Program-made: the position numbers and the translations under genes | NCBI GenBank assembly: GCA_016200125.1 | Contig: JACQFK010000638.1 | Location: 1-13,146 of the forward strand | DNA: 13,146 nt | Reading direction: 5' to 3' | Source: Planctomycetota bacterium | Lineage (GTDB): Bacteria > Planctomycetota > MHYJ01 > JACPRB01 | The notes under the pieces: model-generated | The model's input: only the letters and a program-made list of their open reading frames with translations | What the model was told of the DNA's origin: nothing | The model's database searches: none | Shown here: positions 6,805 to 13,146 of the stretch, piece after piece | Layout: every line of letters begins with the position of its first letter | How positions within the stretch are numbered: the first letter of the stretch is position 1

Positions 6805-7182
6805 CTACCCCTGGGGAGGCAGGTAGTTCTTCCCGGAGACCTGGAAGAGCTTGTCGACGCGCGCCATCTCGAGGACCGACTGGGCGGCCCTGCTGACGTC
6901 CTGCAGGGAGAGGATGATCTTCTCCTTCCGCGCCTCGTTGATGCCCTCGATCAGCACGGCGACGCCCGCGCTGTCCATCCGGCTGACCTCCCGGAGGTTG
7001 ATGATGATGACCTCGTACTTCTTGCCGATGGCCAGTTGGATCTGCTGAAGGAGCACGGGGGCGGAATTGACGTCGACCTCGCCCTTCACGTCGATCCGCT
7101 TGCTGCGGATGTTGTGGGAGGAGGCCTCGAACTCGACCCGGCTTTCGTTCTCTTTTTTCGCCACGCTCACCCTGCCGAACAT
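6805..7182 (-). CDS. STAS-domain protein, MlaB-like or anti-sigma-antagonist type
   Basis: A 125-residue STAS protein, first gene of the mla operon. The core runs from IDVKGEVDVNSAPVLLQQI through IIINLREVSRMDSAGVAVL to the end. S71 in MDSAG occupies the position that is phosphorylated in SpoIIAA-type antagonists. In the E. coli Mla complex the STAS protein MlaB binds MlaF and supports its activity, and position next to mlaE favours that role. The fold alone cannot exclude a regulatory antagonist. ATG 7182 has an excellent AGGAGG 7 bases upstream. The frame is open to 7263, but that upstream part overlaps the candidate promoter, so the longer start is rejected. Residues 1-20 are charged and may be a flexible tail. 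Confidence 0.88.
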   Translation of the reverse strand: MFGRVSVAKKENESRVEFEASSHNIRSKRIDVKGEVDVNSAPVLLQQIQLAIGKKYEVIIINLREVSRMDSAGVAVLIEGINEARKEKIILSLQDVSRAAQSVLEMARVDKLFQVSGKNYLPPQG

Positions 7183-7234
7183 GGGCCGTCCTCCTGAAAG
7201 GCGGGAGGGGCCGCACGCGGAACGCCGCTGGCGT

Positions 7235-7263
7235 AGCGTAATGCGCCCCCTTGGGGTTGTCAA
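7235..7263 (-). promoter_or_regulatory. Sigma70-like promoter of the mla operon
   Basis: On the minus strand a perfect -35 box TTGACA (7263-7258) is followed by a 17-bp spacer and TACGCT (7240-7235), which keeps the key T1, A2 and T6 of the -10 box. Transcription would start near 7228, leaving a leader of about 45 bases with AGGAGG before ATG 7182. The spacer contains a small CCCC/GGGG inverted repeat (7247-7256). The match is by eye. Confidence 0.6.
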
Positions 7264-7267
7264 GGAT

Positions 7268-7281
7268 GGCCGGGAACGGCC
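7268..7281. repeat. Inverted repeat between divergent promoters
   Basis: GGCCG and CGGCC arms flank four bases (GGAA). The element lies in the 26 bp between the -35 boxes of the two back-to-back candidate promoters. It could be an operator shared by the mla and cytochrome operons; as RNA it would be a small GNRA-type hairpin. Short GC-rich repeats are frequent in such DNA, so significance is modest. Confidence 0.3.
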
Positions 7282-7289
7282 CGACTGGC

Positions 7290-7318
7290 TTGAACCCCTC
7301 CGCAGGGGGCCCTACGCA
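7290..7318 (+). promoter_or_regulatory. Candidate promoter of the plus-strand operon
   Basis: TTGAAC at 7290-7295 and TACGCA at 7313-7318 are 17 bp apart. This is a weaker copy of the design facing the other way (TTGACA, 17 bp, TACGCT). A start near 7325 would leave about 24 bases before ATG 7349 or about 69 before ATG 7394. The spacer has a CCCCT/AGGGG hairpin. Supported only by sequence likeness and position. Confidence 0.35.
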
Positions 7319-7393
7319 GACTCCGGCCGGTCGTCCCCCCGATTCGGAATGTCGGCCCGAATCGACGTCGGCAAGGCTATAAGGTCCAAGGAG

Positions 7394-7576
7394 ATGGAAA
7401 AGCCCGAACCGGAAGTCGACAAGCCGAAGCAGCCGGAGACCCTCAAGCTCTTCCGGAAGAAATACCCGCCCTGGCTCCTCGCGCTGGGCGCGCTCGGTGT
7501 GCTTCTGGCGCTCGCTTTCATGATCTACATGATCTGGAGCGCGATGCAGCCGCCGAACCTGCACTACCAGCCTTGA
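7394..7576 (+). CDS. Small single-pass membrane protein, function unknown
   Basis: I do not recognise this 60-residue protein. It has a charged, proline-rich N-terminus (residues 1-26, many E, K and P), one strong membrane helix (about 27-49, PPWLLALGALGVLLALAFMI) and a short tail ending in PPNLHYQP. Basic residues just before the helix suggest an N-in, C-out orientation. ATG 7394 has AAGGT 8 bases upstream and AAGGAG directly adjoining; ATG 7349 in the same frame would add 15 residues and cannot be excluded. It ends 38 bp before the cytochrome gene and heads the plus-strand operon, so it may be an assembly or anchoring partner of the exported heme protein. The size and clear helix support a real gene, but codon evidence is short. 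Confidence 0.6.
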   Translation: MEKPEPEVDKPKQPETLKLFRKKYPPWLLALGALGVLLALAFMIYMIWSAMQPPNLHYQP

Positions 7577-7601
7577 GCGGATCCGCGGACCCCGGTACAA
7601 T
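7573..7601 (+). promoter_or_regulatory. Internal promoter giving a near-leaderless cytochrome mRNA
   Basis: TTGAGC at 7573-7578 overlaps the stop of the small membrane-protein gene. TACAAT (5 of 6 to consensus) follows at 7596-7601 after exactly 17 bp. Transcription would begin around 7608, some 7 bases before ATG 7615, which lacks a Shine-Dalgarno sequence. It may provide expression independent of the upstream promoter. Confidence 0.5.
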
Positions 7602-7614
7602 CTCCCGTATCCCG

Positions 7615-9948
7615 ATGAGACCGCTCGCCTGCGCCGTCCTGCTCGTCGGCCTCGCCTCGCTGCCGTCCTTCAGCAGCGTCCCGGACGATCCCGCGTGGCG
7701 CCGCGAGATCGGGAAGTCCTGCATCGACTGCCACGGGCCGGAGCGGCCCAAGGGGGACCTCAATCTCGAATCCATCCTGAAGGACGAGCCCTCGCTCCAC
7801 GCCCCGACCTGGGAGAAGGTAGTCCGCCGGCTGCGCTCGCGCCAGATGCCGCCGGCGGGCAAGCCCCGTCCCTCGGAGGAGGCCTACGGCGGGATGCTGG
7901 GCGGCCTCGAGGCCGCGCTGGATGCCGCCGCCAAGGCGAAGCCCGAGCCGGGAAGCACCGACACCATCCGCCGGTTGACCCGCCTCGAGTACCAGAACGC
8001 CGTCCGCGATCTTCTCGCGCTCGACATCGACGCGGCGGCCCTGCTGCCGCCCGATGAGTCCAGCCACGGCTTCGACAGCGCGACGACCGGCACGCTCTCG
8101 CCGACGCTCCTCGAGCGGACGCTGTCGGCCGCGCAGAAGATCAGCCGCCTCGCGGTCGGCGCCGTCGGCCGCTCGCCGGGAGGCGACACCTTCCGCATCC
8201 CCGCGGACGTGACGCAGGAGGAGCGCGCGGAAGGGCTGCCCCCCGGGACGCGCGGCGGCCTCCGCATCGCGTACACGTTCCCCCAGGACGGCGATTACGA
8301 TGTCCGCGTCCGGCTCATGCGCGACCGCGACGAGCTCGTCGAGGGCCTCCACGAACCGCACGAGCTCGTGGTGCTTGTCGACCGCCGCTCCGTGAAGCAG
8401 TTCACGGTCACCCCCCCTAAAGGGGAGGCGCACGGCCACGCGAACGTGGACGCGCATCTCCTCGCGCGGCTCCCCGTCAGCGCCGGCCCGCACGAGCTGG
8501 GGGTGACCTTTCTCAAGAAGCCGTCGTCGGTGATCGAGACGCTGCGCCAGCCCTACGACGCCCACTTCAACACCCACCGCCACCCGCGACAGTCTCCGGC
8601 CGTCTTCGAGGTCTCCGTCACCGGGCCCTACAACGCCCGCGGTCCCGGGGACTCTCCCAGCCGCCGGCGCCTCTTCCAGTCGATGCCGAAGGCTCCCGGC
8701 GAGGAGGAGACCTGCGCCAAGGCCAACCTCGCGCCGCTCCTTCGCCGCGCGTACCGCCGCCCCGTGACGGAAGCCGACCTCGAGCGGATCCTGAAGTTCT
8801 ACCGGGAGGCGCGGCAGGGGGCCACGTTCGAGGCCGGCCTCGAGGCAGCTCTCAGCGCCATTCTCGTGAGCCACGACTTCCTCTTCCGCGTCGAACGCCC
8901 GCCGGCCGGCCAGGCCCCCGGGACGGCGTACAAGATCGGCGACCTCGACCTGGCGTCGCGCCTGTCGTTCTTCCTCTGGAGCAGCATCCCCGACGACGAG
9001 CTGCTCGATGTCGCGGAGCGTGGGGAACTCGGCCGCCCCGAGGCGCTCCTGAAGCAGGCGCGCCGGATGCTCGCGGATCCGCGGGCGCGGACCCTGGCCA
9101 CGTCCTTCGCCGCGCAGTGGCTCCATCTTCGAAACCTCGAGGACGCGGTCCCGGACCGGCGGCTTTTCCCGGACTTCGACGACAACCTGCGGCAGTCGAT
9201 GCGCCGCGAGACCGAGCTGCTCTTCGAGGAGATCCTGCGGGAGGATCGCAGCGTGACGGGGCTCCTCCAGTCCGGTCACGCGTACCTGAACGAGCGGCTC
9301 GCGAAGCACTACGGGATCCCGCACGTCTACGGGACCCATTTCCGCCGGGTCGAGCTCGATCCGGAAAGCCGCCGCGGGGGGATCCTGCGGCAAGGCAGCG
9401 TGCTGACCGTCACCAGCTACGCGACGCGCACGTCGCCCGTCCTGCGCGGCAAGTGGGTCCTCGAGAACCTCTTCGGCACGCCGCCTCCGCCGCCGCTGCC
9501 GGACGTGCCGGCGCTGGACGACAATGCCGTCTCGGCGACGCTCACGGGCCGCGAGCGGCTGAAGAAGCACCGGGAGAACGCCGCCTGCGCGCGCTGCCAC
9601 GACCGCATCGACCCCGTCGGATTCGCGCTCGAGAACTTCGACGCCGTCGGCCGCTGGCGGGTGATGGACGCGGACCGCCCGGTCGAAACCTCCGGCGTGC
9701 TGCCGGACGGGAGCGCGGTCGAAGGGGTCGCCGATCTGGAAGCCGCGCTGCTCCGCCGCCCCGACGTATTCGTGACGGCGCTCGCGGAGAAGCTCCTCAC
9801 CTTTGCCCTGGGGCGGGGCGTTAATTATGAAGACGGCCCGGCGCTGCGCGCGATCGTGCGCGAGGCCGCCGGCGAGCAGAACCGGCTTTCCGCCCTCGTG
9901 GGCGGCATCGTGACGAGCCTCCCGTTCCGCATGAGGAAGCTGCCATGA
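7615..9948 (+). CDS. Exported DUF1592-family cytochrome-like protein with two CxxCH heme motifs
   Basis: A 777-residue protein with a signal peptide (residues 1-21). Its domain order matches planctomycete-type cytochrome proteins: a cytochrome-like region with heme motif C36-I-D-C39-H40; DUF1587 (about 116-185, RRLTRLEYQNAVRDLL); a beta-rich insert (about 190-350); DUF1595 (about 367-427, APLLRRAYRRPVT); DUF1592 (about 439-567, LASRLSFFLWSSIPDDELL); DUF1588 (about 586-685, YATRTSPVLRGKWVL, with the second heme motif C658-A-R-C661-H662); and DUF1585 (about 696-770). It should carry covalent heme outside the cytoplasm and act in electron transfer or a heme-linked reaction; the substrate is not known. 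A TTG at 7573 in frame would add 14 residues before the signal peptide, so ATG 7615 is preferred. It overlaps the DUF1552 gene by ATGA. Confidence 0.92.
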   Translation: MRPLACAVLLVGLASLPSFSSVPDDPAWRREIGKSCIDCHGPERPKGDLNLESILKDEPSLHAPTWEKVVRRLRSRQMPPAGKPRPSEEAYGGMLGGLEAALDAAAKAKPEPGSTDTIRRLTRLEYQNAVRDLLALDIDAAALLPPDESSHGFDSATTGTLSPTLLERTLSAAQKISRLAVGAVGRSPGGDTFRIPADVTQEERAEGLPPGTRGGLRIAYTFPQDGDYDVRVRLMRDRDELVEGLHEPHELVVLVDRRSVKQFTVTPPKGEAHGHANVDAHLLARLPVSAGPHELGVTFLKKPSSVIETLRQPYDAHFNTHRHPRQSPAVFEVSVTGPYNARGPGDSPSRRRLFQSMPKAPGEEETCAKANLAPLLRRAYRRPVTEADLERILKFYREARQGATFEAGLEAALSAILVSHDFLFRVERPPAGQAPGTAYKIGDLDLASRLSFFLWSSIPDDELLDVAERGELGRPEALLKQARRMLADPRARTLATSFAAQWLHLRNLEDAVPDRRLFPDFDDNLRQSMRRETELLFEEILREDRSVTGLLQSGHAYLNERLAKHYGIPHVYGTHFRRVELDPESRRGGILRQGSVLTVTSYATRTSPVLRGKWVLENLFGTPPPPPLPDVPALDDNAVSATLTGRERLKKHRENAACARCHDRIDPVGFALENFDAVGRWRVMDADRPVETSGVLPDGSAVEGVADLEAALLRRPDVFVTALAEKLLTFALGRGVNYEDGPALRAIVREAAGEQNRLSALVGGIVTSLPFRMRKLP

Positions 9949-11288
9949 GCTCGTTCATCACCCGGAAGGCCATCCCGCGGCGCGCGCTGCTCCGGGGCGC
10001 CTGCGCGGCGGTCGCGCTGCCCTTCCTGGATTCCATGGTGCCGGCCTTCGCGGCGCCCGCGAAGCCCGCGCGCCGCCTGGGCTTCGTCTTCATCCCGATG
10101 GGCGCCGATCAGTCGCGCTGGACTCCGCCCGGGAGCGGGAAGCTGGAGAAGCTCTCCCCGATCCTGGCGCCGCTCGAGCCGCTCAAGGACCGCTTCTGCG
10201 TCCTGACGAACACCGAGCTGCAGAACGCCTATCCCGCGACCCATTCGTCGTCGAACTCCGCCTTCCTCAGCGCGGCGAAGGCGAAGCACACGGAAAGCTC
10301 CGACTACCGCTTGGGGACCACGGTCGACCAGATCGCCGCGCAGGCGATCGGCGGAGAGACGCGGCTGCCCTCCCTCGAACTTGCGATGGACCTGATGCAG
10401 GTCATCGGCCAGTGCGACAACGGCTACGCCTGCGTGTACCAGAACAACCTGTCGTGGTCGACGCCCACGACGCCGCTGCCCGCCGAGGCGCATCCCCGGC
10501 TGGTCTTCGAGAAGCTCTTCGGCGAGGGCGGCCGCCCGGAGGACCGCAAGGCCGAGCTCAGGAAGCGCGCGAGCCTGCTGGACTTCGTGAAGGACGACCT
10601 CGGGCGCCTCGAGCGGTCGCTCGGTCCCGCGGACCGCGCGAAAGTGAGCCACTACCTCGACGCCGTCCGCGAGGTGGAGCGGCGCATCCAGAAGGCCGAG
10701 GCGGAAGCCGGCGAGCGCGCGCTTCCGGATCTAGAGCGGCCGGTTGGCGTGCCCGCGTCCTACGCGGACCACGCGCGGCTGATGTTCGACCTCCAGGTGC
10801 TGGCCTTCCAGGGAGACGTGACGCGCGTGATCGTGTTCCAGCTGGCGCGCGAGACCAGCAATCGGACCTATCCCGAGATCGGCGTCCCCGATCCGCACCA
10901 TCCGCTGTCCCACCACGGCAACGACCCCGAGAAGATCGAACGCATGTCGAGGATCAACCGCTTCCACGTTTCGCTCTTCGCCGAGTACCTGCGCAAGCTG
11001 AAGGAGACGGCCGACGGGGAAGGATCGCTCCTGGACCACTCGGCGATTCTCTACGGCAGCGGCATGGGCAATCCCAACGTCCACGACCACATCAATCTTC
11101 CGATCCTGGTCGCGGGCAGCGCTGCGGGCGGACTGAAAGCCGGCTGGCACTTCCGCTACGAGAAGCCGATGCCGCTCGCCAACGTCCACCTGACGCTGCT
11201 CGACCGGGTCGGCGTCCGCCTCGACAAGTTCGCCGACAGCACGGGCAAGGTGGACGGCCTCTTCGAGCCGACCGGGCTGGACAAATGA
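9945..11288 (+). CDS. Tat-exported DUF1552 protein
   Basis: A 447-residue protein of the DUF1552 family, of normal length. The N-terminus is a Tat signal: twin arginine R12-R13 in PRRALLRG, a hydrophobic stretch, and an A-F-A cleavage site near residue 36. Family hallmarks include RLGFVFIPMGAD (about 42-53), YPATHSSSNSAFLSA, DPHHPLSHHGND and the C-terminal GSGMGNPNVHDHINLPILVAG. The several conserved His and Asp residues in these motifs are consistent with a metal site, but no activity is established. Tat export implies folding in the cytoplasm, perhaps with cofactor. DUF1552 genes regularly sit beside DUF1592-family genes; here the ATG overlaps the stop of that gene (9945-9948) and its own stop overlaps the ankyrin gene (11285-11288), so the three are translationally coupled. 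Confidence 0.93.
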   Translation: MSSFITRKAIPRRALLRGACAAVALPFLDSMVPAFAAPAKPARRLGFVFIPMGADQSRWTPPGSGKLEKLSPILAPLEPLKDRFCVLTNTELQNAYPATHSSSNSAFLSAAKAKHTESSDYRLGTTVDQIAAQAIGGETRLPSLELAMDLMQVIGQCDNGYACVYQNNLSWSTPTTPLPAEAHPRLVFEKLFGEGGRPEDRKAELRKRASLLDFVKDDLGRLERSLGPADRAKVSHYLDAVREVERRIQKAEAEAGERALPDLERPVGVPASYADHARLMFDLQVLAFQGDVTRVIVFQLARETSNRTYPEIGVPDPHHPLSHHGNDPEKIERMSRINRFHVSLFAEYLRKLKETADGEGSLLDHSAILYGSGMGNPNVHDHINLPILVAGSAAGGLKAGWHFRYEKPMPLANVHLTLLDRVGVRLDKFADSTGKVDGLFEPTGLDK

Positions 11289-12745
11289 TCGCCGTCCTCC
11301 TGGCCGCCTGCCTGCAGGCGCTCCCCGACGCCGCGGAACGGGCGGACTGGGACCGGGTCCGGACCCTGGTCAGGGACGGCGCCGATGCGAAGGCCGCCCA
11401 GGCAGACGGCATGACGGCACTCCATTGGGCGGCGCAGCACGACAACGCCGAGATCGCAGGGCGACTGCTCAAGGCCGGCGCGAAACCCAACGCGGCGAAC
11501 CAGTTCGGCGTCACCCCTCTCTCATTGGCCTGCGTCAACGGCGGGGAAGCGCTCGTGACCCTGCTGCTCGACGCCGGCGCGGATCCCGAGTCCCCGCTGC
11601 CGGGCGGCGAGACGGCGATCCTGAGCGCCTCGCGGACGGGCCGGGTCGGCCCGGTGAAGGCGCTGCTCTCCAAGGGGGCCAAGGTCGACGCGATGGACGC
11701 CAAGGGCCAGACGGCGCTCATGTGGGCGGCCGCGGACGGCCATGCCGCGGTGGCGGAACTGCTGCTGCAGGCCGGCGCGAACCCGCGGGCGAAGTTGAAG
11801 TCCGGCTTCACGCCGCTGCTCTTCGCGTCCCGCAACGGGAAGGCCGACGTCGTCCGCGTCCTGCTCAAGGCGGGCGTGGAGCCGAACGAGGCGACCGACG
11901 CCAAGGGTCGGGGCCGGGGGATGGCGAAAGCCGGCACGAGCGCGCTGATCCTGGCGGTCGAGAACGGCCACTTCGAGCTTGCGATGGCGCTCGTGCAGGC
12001 GGGCGCGGATCCGAACGACCAGCGCTCGGGTTATGCGCCGCTCCACACGCTCACCTGGGTCCGCAAGCCCCACCGAGGCGACGGCGAGGACGGCCAGCCC
12101 GCGCCGGCGGGCTCCGGCAAGCTGACGAGCCTCGAGTTCGTCCGCGAGATCGTCAAGCGCGGGGCCGAGGTGAACCTGGCGCTCGCGAAGGGCGAGTCCG
12201 GGGGAGGGAAGCTGGGGGTCGAGGGCGCGACGCCCTTCCTGCTGGCGGCGCGGCGCGCGGACCTGCCCTACCTGAAGTTGCTGGTCGAGCTCGGAGCGGA
12301 TCCGCTGCGGCCGAACCAGGAGGGCTGCACGCCGCTGATGACGGCGGCGGGCTACGGCACGCTGGCGCCGACCGAGGAGGCGGGCACGGAGGAGGAGTCG
12401 ATCGACTGCGTGAAGTACCTGCTCGCGAAGGGCGCGGACGTGAACGTCGTCGACAGGAACGGCGAGACGGCGATGCACGGCGCGACCTACAAGAGCCTGC
12501 CCGGCATGGTGCGCCTGCTGGCCGCGAGCGGCGCGAAGATCGACGTGTGGAACCGCAAGAACAAGCACGGCTGGACGCCGATCCTCATTGCTGAAGGTTT
12601 CCGTCCCGGCAACTTCAAGCCCTCGGTCGAGACCCTCGCGGCGCTATACGAAGTGATGAAGGCCGCCGGCCTGACGCCTCCTCCGCCCACCCAGCGTCCC
12701 GACCCCGCCGCCTCGCGCAAGGGCTACGACGAGAAGAAACAGTAG
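11285..12745 (+). CDS. Exported ankyrin-repeat protein
   Basis: A 486-residue protein made of about eleven ankyrin repeats after a short hydrophobic leader (MIAVLLAACLQALPDA). Clear units carry the x-G-x-T-A/P-L-x-x-A-A and L-L-x-x-G-A-x-x-N hallmarks, for example DGMTALHWAAQHDN (from about 41), FGVTPLSLAC, KGQTALMWAAADGH and EGCTPLMTAA. Two repeats (about 200-220 and 260-300) carry loops rich in Gly, Lys and Asp. The tail is proline-rich and basic. Ankyrin arrays bind proteins, so it likely scaffolds the heme protein and the DUF1552 protein. The leader fits LAAC of a lipobox (C9) but has no basic residues and is very short, so secretion or lipidation is uncertain. ATG 11285 is chosen from the ATGA overlap; the frame is open far upstream over DUF1552, which is a shadow. 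Confidence 0.9.
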   Translation: MIAVLLAACLQALPDAAERADWDRVRTLVRDGADAKAAQADGMTALHWAAQHDNAEIAGRLLKAGAKPNAANQFGVTPLSLACVNGGEALVTLLLDAGADPESPLPGGETAILSASRTGRVGPVKALLSKGAKVDAMDAKGQTALMWAAADGHAAVAELLLQAGANPRAKLKSGFTPLLFASRNGKADVVRVLLKAGVEPNEATDAKGRGRGMAKAGTSALILAVENGHFELAMALVQAGADPNDQRSGYAPLHTLTWVRKPHRGDGEDGQPAPAGSGKLTSLEFVREIVKRGAEVNLALAKGESGGGKLGVEGATPFLLAARRADLPYLKLLVELGADPLRPNQEGCTPLMTAAGYGTLAPTEEAGTEEESIDCVKYLLAKGADVNVVDRNGETAMHGATYKSLPGMVRLLAASGAKIDVWNRKNKHGWTPILIAEGFRPGNFKPSVETLAALYEVMKAAGLTPPPPTQRPDPAASRKGYDEKKQ

Positions 12746-12773
12746 CCTCGGCTCCGGCAGTGTCCCTACCTCT

Positions 12774-13139
12774 TCAATTCGGCTTGTTCTCGTCGCGCAC
12801 GTGCGATGTAAGGGGGCGTCCGATGTCCTTGGCCAGCTGTTCCGCCATAGTCCTATGCTGACTTAAGCGTCGGCTCGAAAACGTCATTGGAGAGGAATCC
12901 TTCATCGAAACCTGAATTACTGCAGTGGTGACGGCCGGTCGGACAAGACCATCCGTGCCCTGTACCGACATCCCATACCTTGTGACGAGCTCAAACTGCA
13001 CATAGACCTGTCCTAAAGGTACCTCAATTCTGTGGCTGGGACGGAAGGGGCGCCCCTCGAAGACATGGAGGGTGTATCTTTCATGATCAATCGAGAGGGA
13101 TTTGTAGGACAACATCAGCCACGATCCCCAGAAAGCCAT
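12774..13139 (-). CDS. Hypothetical protein at right edge, possibly 5'-partial, low GC
   Basis: A 121-residue ORF from ATG 13139; the frame stays open to the window edge, so the true start may lie outside. I do not recognise it. The N-terminal part is hydrophobic (MAFWGSWLMLSY), then strand-like (SIDHERYTLHVFEGRPFR, RIEVPLGQVYVQFELVTRYG), a pattern loosely like small membrane-linked beta domains such as bacterial PH domains. The C-terminus is polar. GC is about 48-58% in the lines I counted, against 70% or more in its neighbours, which suggests recent acquisition or relaxed coding. CAGGG before ATG 13139 is a fair ribosome-binding site. It converges with the ankyrin gene across 28 bp; no terminator is visible there. 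Confidence 0.55.
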   Translation of the reverse strand: MAFWGSWLMLSYKSLSIDHERYTLHVFEGRPFRPSHRIEVPLGQVYVQFELVTRYGMSVQGTDGLVRPAVTTAVIQVSMKDSSPMTFSSRRLSQHRTMAEQLAKDIGRPLTSHVRDENKPN

Positions 13140-13146
13140 CCCTGAC

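Noticed and set aside
6008..7600. In-frame upstream extension of the MlaF ATPase to 7600
   Set aside because: It runs over mlaE and the STAS gene in a different frame; family homology begins exactly at ATG 6007.
7564..9600. 678-codon open frame on the minus strand, opposite the DUF1592 gene
   Set aside because: Antisense shadow; the plus-strand protein has heme motifs and full family domains, and the minus frame shows only Arg/Ala/Gly-rich sequence.
10412..11284. In-frame upstream extension of the ankyrin protein over the DUF1552 gene
   Set aside because: The extension is Arg/Pro-rich and lies in another frame of a conserved gene; the ATGA overlap at 11285 and the leader peptide mark the start.

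Overview
The window is GC-rich (about 70% or more in gene bodies where I counted), densely packed and in long same-strand runs. It looks like a diderm bacterium from a group with many secreted c-type cytochromes. The DUF1592-family heme protein next to a Tat-exported DUF1552 protein and a secreted ankyrin protein is typical of Planctomycetota, Acidobacteriota, Verrucomicrobiota and some Myxococcota. The Mla lipid-transport genes require an outer membrane. I cannot fix the phylum by eye.

Layout. Bases 2-418 (+) are the 3' part of a gmhB-like heptose-bisphosphate phosphatase gene, cut by the left edge. An AT-rich islet (419-495) follows, with a 31-bp imperfect palindrome and a strong sigma70-like promoter. 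It serves a two-gene module (496-1525, +): an excisionase-type HTH protein overlapping a PIN-domain nuclease by 20 bp, which resembles a toxin-antitoxin pair with an unusually large antitoxin. Tail-to-tail with it is a long minus-strand run that reads from 7182 down to 1522: STAS protein (MlaB-like), MlaE permease, MlaF ATPase, MlaD substrate-binding protein, a TPR lipoprotein, a streptogramin-lyase-like seven-bladed propeller, and a six-helix membrane protein. The first five genes are joined by overlaps or gaps of at most 18 bp and are very probably one operon. The last two follow gaps of 61 and 43 bp and may be read through.

The 211-bp region 7183-7393 separates the mla operon from a plus-strand operon. 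It holds two back-to-back promoter-like sequences of similar design around a small inverted repeat. The plus-strand operon has a 60-residue single-pass membrane protein, a 777-residue di-heme-motif DUF1587/1595/1592/1588/1585 protein, a DUF1552 protein with a Tat signal, and an exported ankyrin-repeat protein. The last three are coupled by ATGA overlaps. The cytochrome gene also has its own promoter-like sequence that would give an almost leaderless mRNA. The right end (12774-13146) holds a minus-strand ORF of clearly lower GC, open at the window edge and of unknown function.

How the genes work together. The minus operon should build an inner-membrane MCE/Mla complex moving phospholipid between the membranes, with a TPR lipoprotein where other genomes have other Mla partners; no mlaC is visible. 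The plus operon should place a heme protein, a DUF1552 partner and an ankyrin scaffold in the periplasm or on the cell surface. Its chemistry is not established, and it is the best candidate here for an undescribed system. I saw no tRNA, rRNA, CRISPR array, transposase or convincing intrinsic terminator.
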